The notes under the pieces: generated by a model
What the model was told of the DNA's origin: nothing
Seen by the model: only the letters and a program-made list of their open reading frames with translations
The model's database searches: none
From: Candidatus Planktophila lacus
Lineage (GTDB): Bacteria > Actinomycetota > Actinomycetes > Nanopelagicales > Nanopelagicaceae
Length of the DNA: 64,000 bases
NCBI RefSeq assembly: GCF_002287925.1
Contig: NZ_CP016769.1
Span: forward strand, 248,001-312,000
Direction: 5' to 3'
Translations under genes and position numbers: made by a program
In this document: one piece after another, positions 57,710 to 64,000 of the stretch
How positions within the stretch are numbered: position 1 is the first letter of the stretch
Layout: each line of letters starts with the position of its first letter

Positions 57710-58821
57710 GAGTTATCTGCGCGCGGGAAGACGACTTCATCAAGTATCAAAATCACTGATGCGGCAATTGGCACTGCAAGTAATCCGCCGATTAGGCCAA
57801 GAAGTGATGATCCAATTAGCGCCGAGATGATGGTTACTGCGCCAGGAAGAGCAAGTGTGCGCTTCATTATTCGTGGCGTCACCACGTAGTTTTCAACTTG
57901 TACATAAACAACGTATGCCAGAAATGCTATTAAGCCAATTGATACCGATTGGGTTAGGGCAATGATTGTCACGACGGAGCACCCTATGAAATGGCCAATG
58001 AGTGGAATCAAACCACAGACCAAAACAATCATCGCAATTGCAATTGGTGATGGAAGTGCCAAAACAAGCGAAAGGGCAAAGACAAATGTTGCAGCCATAA
58101 ATGCAATTGCAATTTGGCTTCCAACGAATGATCCCACTCTAGAAATAACTGCGTTAACAAGAAGAGTTAAGCGTTCTCTGCGGCTAGCAGGTGCGAAGCG
58201 CACTCCAAGTTCAACCATTTGTGGAAGTGAGGTAATGAAGTAGAGGGTCAGAATTAGAATTGTTAGAGCAGAGAATGCACCCGAGAGGACAGACTTTCCA
58301 ACACCAATCACGCCACCAAATGCAGAGATAATCAACGATCCATCCGCGGTGACTTCTTTTAATTGAGCCTGCAAAGTATCAATAATTCCGAATTGGTCAT
58401 TTAAGTCTGCGATCGTCGCATTGTTTTCTAGATCAGCCAGTAAGGTCGGCGCCGAATTAATTAAGTTTGTGCCTTGTGAAAGTACGGGCGGAACGACCAC
58501 GGCGATAAAGAAACCCGTGAAAAGAATTACTGAAACGAAAATAATGGCTACAGAATTTGCTCTGGAAAGACCACGCCGTTGAATCGCTACAACTGCCGGA
58601 TTTAACCCTGTTGCTAAAAAGAGGGCTACGACAATCAAGACAAATATCTGGCTGGTACTGGCAAGTGCGCGCATCAAGACGATTGCGACTAAGGCTCCGA
58701 GCGTTGCGACAAATCCAAAATAGAACGGATGTGATCTATCTATCGGATTTCCTTGAGTACCAAAATCTGTTGGTGCAGTGTTTGGCTTAGGTTTACGTTT
58801 AATGCGATCTGCGATTGCCAT
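57706..58821 (-). CDS. AI-2E family transporter (PerM/YdiK-like)
   Basis: A 371-aa membrane protein of the AI-2E transporter family. About eight helices are visible, with the N-terminal pair near residues 40-80, a large soluble stretch (about 110-180) and conserved C-terminal helices with VCGLIPLIGHFIG and GAVTIISALIGSSLLGLIGGLLAVPIAA in parts. Family members include proton- or sodium-driven exporters; few are truly AI-2 transporters. Start at ATG (MAIADRIKRK), 7 nt after TAGAAT on the minus strand; a longer upstream frame would overlap the divergent DUF4032 gene and is rejected. Confidence 0.9.
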   Translation of the reverse strand: MAIADRIKRKPKPNTAPTDFGTQGNPIDRSHPFYFGFVATLGALVAIVLMRALASTSQIFVLIVVALFLATGLNPAVVAIQRRGLSRANSVAIIFVSVILFTGFFIAVVVPPVLSQGTNLINSAPTLLADLENNATIADLNDQFGIIDTLQAQLKEVTADGSLIISAFGGVIGVGKSVLSGAFSALTILILTLYFITSLPQMVELGVRFAPASRRERLTLLVNAVISRVGSFVGSQIAIAFMAATFVFALSLVLALPSPIAIAMIVLVCGLIPLIGHFIGCSVVTIIALTQSVSIGLIAFLAYVVYVQVENYVVTPRIMKRTLALPGAVTIISALIGSSLLGLIGGLLAVPIAASVILILDEVVFPRADNS

Positions 58822-58852
58822 GTGACCTATTCTAAAGCGATATCCTTCATAC
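58822..58852. promoter_or_regulatory. Compact divergent leaderless promoter pair, AI-2E / DUF4032
   Basis: The 31-bp gap has minus-strand TAGAAT (58829-58834) 7 nt before the AI-2E gene ATG and plus-strand TATCCT (58841-58846) 6 nt before the DUF4032 gene ATG. Neither gene has an SD. The two boxes are 6 bp apart. Confidence 0.55.
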
Positions 58853-60085
58853 ATGGCGTTACGCATTACGGGATTAGGCGAAGAAATCGCCGCCGTTACT
58901 GGCTTGCCTTGGCATATCAATTTGGAGGAGTGGCCGGAAGATCCCGCGCTGACCGAAAAGCGCGGTATTTCGCGACATATCGTTCGCTTGGTTCGATCCA
59001 CCGATGATCCCGATGCGGAAGTCTATGCAGTTAAAGAGACGGTCTCTGAATTCGCAAACCGCGAATATAAAGCGCTGCGCGAACTGGCACACCTCGGAGC
59101 GCCAAGCGTTCAGCCGATCGCGGTTATTGAAGGGCGCACAGATGAAAGTGCAGAAGAGCTTCCTTGCGCTCTTGTAACGCGCTTCTTGCCATATTCGCTT
59201 CCGTACCGCGTTTTACTTAGCGGTAAAGATGTAACTGCCAATGACATCACCATGATGGCCAACGCCCTTGCGCTGTTATTGGTACAACTTCACTTACTTG
59301 GTTTCTGGTGGGGCGACTGCTCGCTTTCCAATACTTTATTCCGCCGCGATGCGGAAGCCTTCGCCGCTTACTTAGTGGATGCCGAAACTGGTGAGTTCCA
59401 GAAAACACTAAGTGATGGACAACGCGAACATGATTTAGAGATCGCGCACTTTAACGTTGCCGCCGAACTTGAAGATTTAGCGCTTTCGGGTGTTCTTTAC
59501 CCAGGTATGGATCCGATCCGCGCTAGCGAGGCGGTAATCAAGCGTTATCACCGAATCTGGAAAGCGCTTAAAGAGCGTCAGGTTTTAGATCCAAAAGATC
59601 GCCTTGCCGTAGAACGTGCGATGCGTCAACTACATGATTTAGGTTTTGCGGTAGAAGAAGTTTCAGTTTCACTAGATGGTGAGTCACAGAAACTTTACTT
59701 CCAGCCAAAACTTGTTGCACCCGGATATCACCGCAATCGTCTGCGCGAGTTAACAGGGCTAGAAACTGAGGCGTTGCAAGCAAAGCGTTTGCTGGCTTCG
59801 CTTGATCGTTTCCGTGGTCGCGAAGAGAGTCCGAAACCACCAATGCAAGATTCCGCACGACGTTGGCTAAATGAAACTTATATGCCGATCGTTGTGATGA
59901 TTCCTGATAATTTAAAGGGCCGAATCGAAGAAGCCCAGTTCTTCCACGAAGTTCTCGAACACCGTTGGTATTTAAGTGAACGCGAAGGCCACGATGTTGG
60001 GCTAACCTTTGCAGCACAGTCATATATTGAAGATGTACTGCCATTTCGGCGTGATTCTGGAGTAGAAGCGGGGGCGCAAGCATGA
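58853..60085 (+). CDS. DUF4032 domain protein (kinase-like)
   Basis: A 410-aa protein of the actinobacterial DUF4032 family. Residues 60-200 look like a lipopolysaccharide-kinase/aminoglycoside-kinase-like fold: VYAVKET (possible ATP-binding Lys), EFANREYKALREL (Glu), and GFWWGDCSLSNTLFRRD...YLVDAETGE matching the H/W-x-D-x-x-x-x-N and D-x-D/E catalytic pattern. The C-terminal 200 residues form the DUF4032 region. Substrate unknown. A TATCCT box 6 nt upstream sets the ATG. The stop overlaps the cnoX-like gene (4 nt). Confidence 0.88.
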   Translation: MALRITGLGEEIAAVTGLPWHINLEEWPEDPALTEKRGISRHIVRLVRSTDDPDAEVYAVKETVSEFANREYKALRELAHLGAPSVQPIAVIEGRTDESAEELPCALVTRFLPYSLPYRVLLSGKDVTANDITMMANALALLLVQLHLLGFWWGDCSLSNTLFRRDAEAFAAYLVDAETGEFQKTLSDGQREHDLEIAHFNVAAELEDLALSGVLYPGMDPIRASEAVIKRYHRIWKALKERQVLDPKDRLAVERAMRQLHDLGFAVEEVSVSLDGESQKLYFQPKLVAPGYHRNRLRELTGLETEALQAKRLLASLDRFRGREESPKPPMQDSARRWLNETYMPIVVMIPDNLKGRIEEAQFFHEVLEHRWYLSEREGHDVGLTFAAQSYIEDVLPFRRDSGVEAGAQA

Positions 60086-60942
60086 GCCTTCCACCTAACT
60101 TTGGACGTGCAGTCGATCTAAGTTCGCTTGGAAAACCAAAGGCGGAGCCTGCAGGGCCCATGCCCGGTATTGAGATAACCCCTGAGAATTTAACTAATGA
60201 ATTTCTCTCACTCTCTAAAGACAAGCCCGTTGTTCTAATTTGTTGGTCGCCCCGCTCGCCTGAATCACAAGAGGTCGTAGCAATCCTTGGAAAGTTAGCG
60301 TTAGCTGATCAGGGAAGTTGGGTACTTGGCCGAGTTGATGTTGATGCTCAACCACAGGTTGCACAAGCGTTACAAACTCGCGCTGTTCCATTTGCTGTTG
60401 CAATCATCAATGAGCAAATGGTTCCGCTCTTTGAGCAGCCTTATCCAGAAGAACAGATCCGGATGGTGATCGATAAAGTCTTAGCACTTGCATCCGAACA
60501 GGGCGTGGGTGGAGCACCCACTGAAAAAATTGAACCCGAAGAGGAAGAAGCTATCGCGGCGCTAGATGCTGGCGATTATGCCAAGGCAGAGGCGGCGTAC
60601 AAGAAACTCTTGGCGCGCAAACCAAACGATAACTTTGCAATTCTTGGCCTTGCGCAAACTCAGTTGATGGCGCGCACGGATGGTATTGATGGAGCTAATG
60701 TCATGAAAGAAGCTTCGGCTCATCCAGATAACATAGATATTCAATTGCAATGTGCCGATATTGAAATCGTTAGCGGTTATTTAGAGCCAGCCTTTGCGCG
60801 ATTACTGAGGTTAATTCCACTCTTTGATGGCGCTGAGAAGAAGCTAGTTAAGGATCGCCTGATTGAGCTATTTGCTCTAGTAGATCCAGCTGATCCACGA
60901 GTTATAAAGGCGCGCGCTGCCTTAGCGAATGCGCTTTTCTAA
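60082..60942 (+). CDS. CnoX/YbbN-like thioredoxin-TPR protein
   Basis: A 286-aa protein with a thioredoxin-fold domain (about residues 30-140) and a C-terminal TPR-like helical region (about 155-285). In the active-site position the sequence is CWSPRSPES, with no C-x-x-C, so it cannot act as a disulfide reductase; this agrees with YbbN/CnoX proteins that work as chaperones with GroEL and DnaK. It overlaps its neighbours on both sides by 1-4 nt, suggesting an operon DUF4032-cnoX-MFS. Confidence 0.88.
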   Translation: MSLPPNFGRAVDLSSLGKPKAEPAGPMPGIEITPENLTNEFLSLSKDKPVVLICWSPRSPESQEVVAILGKLALADQGSWVLGRVDVDAQPQVAQALQTRAVPFAVAIINEQMVPLFEQPYPEEQIRMVIDKVLALASEQGVGGAPTEKIEPEEEEAIAALDAGDYAKAEAAYKKLLARKPNDNFAILGLAQTQLMARTDGIDGANVMKEASAHPDNIDIQLQCADIEIVSGYLEPAFARLLRLIPLFDGAEKKLVKDRLIELFALVDPADPRVIKARAALANALF

Positions 60943-62129
60943 TGAATACCGTTAAACCAAGTACCGAATTTAAACTCTTACAAGCGCTCTTTGGCGTATA
61001 TGCCATGTTGATCATGTCTTGGATTCCCCGTTTTCCTGAAGTAAAAGCCAATCTCGGATTAAGTAACGGTCAATTTGGAACTCTTATTAGTACTGGATCA
61101 TTCGGAGCTGTAGCCAGTCTCTTCTTAACCGGCCATATGGTTCATAAATTCGGCGTAAAGCGCGTGATTTTGACCAATATCTGGATTATGGGGCTGGCAT
61201 ATTTCTTTATTGTTCGTACCGAATCTTCTGGAATTTTCTTAATCTGTAACGTTGCAATTGGTTGGGCAACATCGGCTTATCACATCTCGATAAATGCCCA
61301 ATCATTTAACGCAATGGAGCGAGTTTACGGTTTAACTATTGCGCGCCTTCACGGTATGTGGGCGCTCGGGACGCTAACTACAGCAATTATTTCAGGGTTA
61401 GTCGTTGATCATATTCCGATCACGTGGCATGTAGGTGGGTTAGCTGTATTTGTCACCCTGTCGCTAACTGCAATGATAATTCGTTTAACTCCAGTTTTGA
61501 TGAAACCAAATGAAGATGAAGAAGAACATCTCCCACTTCGAACTTTGATCACTTCATTTAGAGTTGATTGGCTAATCAGTGGCGGCCTGGTCTGCGCGGT
61601 TTTTCTAGAATTTGCGACCGGAGACTGGTCGGCAATCTTTGCTAAAGAGCGTATTGGCGTAAGTTCTGGAATGGCGGCTCTGCCATATGTCTTTTTCATG
61701 ACCGCGATGATCATCGGGCGTCTAAATGCAGGATCAATTGCCAAGCGTTTTCAAGTTGATCAAACTGTTCGACTTTTTGCGCTACTCGGTGGTGGGGGAT
61801 TTCTAACCTTCTTAACTATTACAGTTCAAATTCCCGCCGAGCATAAAACTATTGCCTTTGTAACAACTTGCCTGGCATTTACCTTTGCGGGAATGGGCTC
61901 ATCGCTGATGGCGCCATCCTTCTACACCGCTGGAAATCAACGCTCGCCACTTCCGAGCGCGGTAGTTGTTGGGCAGATTGGCGTCGTAAATATGATTGCG
62001 GTCTTTATCTTGAAAGCTTCGATTGCATGGACTGCGCAATTCACCGGCTCTTTAGCAATTGCTTTAACGATTCCTGCGCTGATGCTGATGGCTACAGCGT
62101 TTTTTGCGCGCGCCCTAAAAGTCAGTTAA
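60942..62129 (+). CDS. MFS transporter
   Basis: A 395-aa major facilitator with about twelve helices, similar in pattern to the FucP/YbjJ-like sugar or drug group ([30 protein letters not shown] in parts near the N-terminus; [13 protein letters not shown] loop 2/3). Substrate not predictable. It overlaps the cnoX-like gene by one nt and converges on glgB with a 4-nt overlap. Confidence 0.87.
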   Translation: MNTVKPSTEFKLLQALFGVYAMLIMSWIPRFPEVKANLGLSNGQFGTLISTGSFGAVASLFLTGHMVHKFGVKRVILTNIWIMGLAYFFIVRTESSGIFLICNVAIGWATSAYHISINAQSFNAMERVYGLTIARLHGMWALGTLTTAIISGLVVDHIPITWHVGGLAVFVTLSLTAMIIRLTPVLMKPNEDEEEHLPLRTLITSFRVDWLISGGLVCAVFLEFATGDWSAIFAKERIGVSSGMAALPYVFFMTAMIIGRLNAGSIAKRFQVDQTVRLFALLGGGGFLTFLTITVQIPAEHKTIAFVTTCLAFTFAGMGSSLMAPSFYTAGNQRSPLPSAVVVGQIGVVNMIAVFILKASIAWTAQFTGSLAIALTIPALMLMATAFFARALKVS

Positions 62130-64000
62130 ACGCGCTCGAGCCAGACTGTAGAAAGTGGCGGGACTCGGAAACTCCGCTTTAAATCTGTATCTACATCAAC
62201 GGCAAAAGAATCATTGGTTATTCCGCTACCTCCAAAGGCAACGGCATCGGTATTTAGAATTTCCCGCCAAACCCCTGCTGTAGGTAGTGGCAGTTGGTAA
62301 TTCTCATGCGGAACTGGCGAGAAGTTAGTTATACAAACAAGTGGCTTTCCATCAACAGACCAGCGAGTAAAGGCCAAGACATTGCTTGCGCCATCATCAC
62401 CCACTAACCAAGAGAAACCTTCTGGGTTTGTATCCTTCTGCCAAAGCGCAGGTTGAGATTTATAGATGGCATTTAACTCGGCAACAACTTTCTGCACTCC
62501 GTTATGTTCGGCAAATTCAGTTAAATACCACTGCAGACCAGCGCTCTCGCTCCACTCATCATTCTGTGCAAATTCAGATCCCATAAAGAGCAACTTCTTA
62601 CCTGGGTGGGCCCACATAAATCCATAGAGCGCACGCAACGTTGCTAACTTCTGCCAACGATCGCCAGGGAATTTATTTACTAATTGGCCCTTACCGTGCA
62701 CAACTTCATCGTGTGACAGTGGAAGCATAAAGTTTTCAGACCAGGCATAAAGAATTGAGAAAGTAATCTCGTTGTGGTGGTAGACGCGATGAATTGGATC
62801 GTGCTGCAAATATTCCAAGGTGTCGTGCATCCAACCCATATTCCATTTAAAACCAAAGCCGAGTCCGTTAGATGAAGTCTCTTTGGTGACACCCGGCCAC
62901 GCCGTTGATTCTTCCGCGATCATCATGATGCCGGGATGAGTTTTATATGCAGTCGATGTTGCTTCCTGCAAAAGTTGAACTGCTTCGAGGTTTTCGCGAC
63001 CCCCAAATTTATTCGGTAGCCATTCGCCTTCTTTACGTGAATAATCTAGGTAAAGCATGGAAGCAACGGCATCTACACGAAGGCCATCGATGTGGAACTC
63101 GGTAAGCCAATAAAGAGCGCTAGCAACTAAGAAATTACGCACTTCATTGCGACCGAAGTTGAAGATCAAGGTGCCCCAGTCAGGGTGTTCACCTAGACGC
63201 GGATCGGCATGCTCATAAAGTGCTGTGCCATCGAATTTCGCAAGCGCCCATTCATCTTTGGGAAAGTGAGCAGGAACCCAATCCAGGATTACGCCAATAC
63301 CCGCAGCATGAAGCGCATCTACTAAGAATCTAAATTCATCAGGGGATCCAAAGCGCGAAGTCGGTGCAAAGAAGGAAGTTACTTGGTAACCCCAAGAAGG
63401 TCCATATGGATGCTCGGTAACTGGCAAGAATTCAACGTGGGTGAAGCCTTGTTCTGTTACATAGTTAACGAGTTCGGTTGCAAGTTCGCGATAAGAAAGC
63501 CCTAACTTCCAAGAGCCTAAGTGAACTTCGTAGACCGCAACTGGGCTGCGCCAAGGTTGAAATTTAGAGCGCTCAGCAATCCATTTTGAATCTTGCCATT
63601 GATAATTTGATTCGTTAACAATCGATGCGGTGTGTGGGGGAGTTTCGGTTTGGCGTGCAAGTGGATCAGCATGATCTACCCAGCGACCGTCGATGCCGCA
63701 GATGGCAAACTTGTATTTAACTCCTGCGCCTATATCTGCAATAAAGATCTCCCAGATACCGGATGAACCTAAGCGAATCATCGGATGGGTGTTCTTATCC
63801 CAGTAATTTAAATCGCTGATCAAACTAACTGCGCGTGCATTTGGCGCCCAAACAGTAAAGGCAGTTCCAAGCAGTTCTCCGCTTTGATCACGCCGCACAT
63901 GCGCACCAAGGACTTCCCATAATTTCTCATGGCGACCTTCGGCAAGTAGATGAAAATCTAACTCGCCTAAAGTTGAATTCGGATTTAAAAATGTTGCCGG
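62126..64000 (-). CDS. glgB: 1,4-alpha-glucan branching enzyme, 5' end beyond window
   Basis: GlgB introduces alpha-1,6 branches in glycogen. 625 residues are visible and the frame stays open to the right edge ([23 protein letters not shown]), so the N-terminus lies outside. The N-terminal CBM48 domain ([18 protein letters not shown]), the barrel with nucleophile Asp in [11 protein letters not shown], acid/base Glu in [12 protein letters not shown] and [13 protein letters not shown], and the C-terminal beta domain are all present. It shows that this organism stores glycogen. Confidence 0.96.
   Translation of the reverse strand, partial: PATFLNPNSTLGELDFHLLAEGRHEKLWEVLGAHVRRDQSGELLGTAFTVWAPNARAVSLISDLNYWDKNTHPMIRLGSSGIWEIFIADIGAGVKYKFAICGIDGRWVDHADPLARQTETPPHTASIVNESNYQWQDSKWIAERSKFQPWRSPVAVYEVHLGSWKLGLSYRELATELVNYVTEQGFTHVEFLPVTEHPYGPSWGYQVTSFFAPTSRFGSPDEFRFLVDALHAAGIGVILDWVPAHFPKDEWALAKFDGTALYEHADPRLGEHPDWGTLIFNFGRNEVRNFLVASALYWLTEFHIDGLRVDAVASMLYLDYSRKEGEWLPNKFGGRENLEAVQLLQEATSTAYKTHPGIMMIAEESTAWPGVTKETSSNGLGFGFKWNMGWMHDTLEYLQHDPIHRVYHHNEITFSILYAWSENFMLPLSHDEVVHGKGQLVNKFPGDRWQKLATLRALYGFMWAHPGKKLLFMGSEFAQNDEWSESAGLQWYLTEFAEHNGVQKVVAELNAIYKSQPALWQKDTNPEGFSWLVGDDGASNVLAFTRWSVDGKPLVCITNFSPVPHENYQLPLPTAGVWREILNTDAVAFGGSGITNDSFAVDVDTDLKRSFRVPPLSTVWLERV

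Noticed and set aside
57706-59001. Longer AI-2E transporter starting at 59001
   Set aside because: The additional 60 codons overlap the start of the divergent DUF4032 gene and do not look like the family; a good start lies at 58821.

Overview
The window is a contiguous, gene-dense chromosome segment from a low-to-mid GC, streamlined actinobacterium. The best fit is the freshwater acI lineage (Nanopelagicales, 'Candidatus Planktophila'-like). The evidence is an actinorhodopsin gene, actinobacterial gene orders (prfB-ftsE-ftsX-smpB-ssrA; clpS-DUF2017-mec-cysO-cysM-murI-rph-rdgB; prfA-prmC-Sua5-glyA-wecA-atp), DUF3039, DUF4032 and DUF222/HNH proteins, an Asp-type MurA, GTG/TTG starts, and many 4-base start/stop overlaps. 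The lineage call is an inference; no 16S rRNA is present.

Layout: 1-4.5 kb holds peptide release (prfB), division (ftsEX) and ribosome rescue (smpB, tmRNA). 4.5-8.9 kb has acetyltransferases, a DUF222/HNH protein, a pirin and TrhO. 8.9-12.7 kb (minus strand) has the three-subunit proton-translocating transhydrogenase (pntAA-pntAB-pntB) and argF. 12.7-20.4 kb (plus) has a secreted GH18 protein, then clpS-DUF2017, the CysM/CysO/Mec cysteine pathway, murI, rph, rdgB and a membrane protein with a histone-H1-like repeat tail. 20.5-25.0 kb (minus) has an acyltransferase, a coiled-coil protein, a hemolysin III homologue and an MFS exporter. 25.2-26.1 kb is the monocistronic actinorhodopsin. 26.8 kb has tRNA-Leu(UAG). 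27-36 kb has xylA, argS, the lysine/threonine genes lysA-hom-thrC-thrB, and rho. 36.3-41.9 kb has a secreted Ala-rich protein, rpmE, prfA, a tandemly duplicated prmC, a divergent Sua5-like protein and glyA. 42-50.5 kb has wecA and the whole F1Fo ATP synthase operon. 50.6-64 kb has murA, a cobalamin adenosyltransferase, an ABC exporter operon, an aldehyde dehydrogenase, a DUF4032/CnoX pair, an MFS transporter and a glgB running off the right edge.

How the parts fit: the light-driven proton pump, the ATP synthase (with a short epsilon lacking the C-terminal domain) and the transhydrogenase all use the same proton gradient, so light could support both ATP and NADPH in this organism (inference). 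No insertion sequence, prophage, CRISPR array or restriction system was seen.

Most notable observations: (1) a 799-bp tandem duplication, apparently perfect, splitting prmC into two overlapping nearly full-length copies; (2) a recurrent TANNNT hexamer 6-7 nt before the start codon of about 18 genes, consistent with widespread leaderless transcription, including divergent pairs with abutting or overlapping -10 boxes; (3) a membrane-anchored protein with a 19-residue Lys/Ala repeat tail, close to a coiled-coil protein with a similar basic tail; (4) an unusual tmRNA tag; (5) a Sua5-family protein lacking the usual motifs. No wholly new multi-gene system could be shown from sequence alone.
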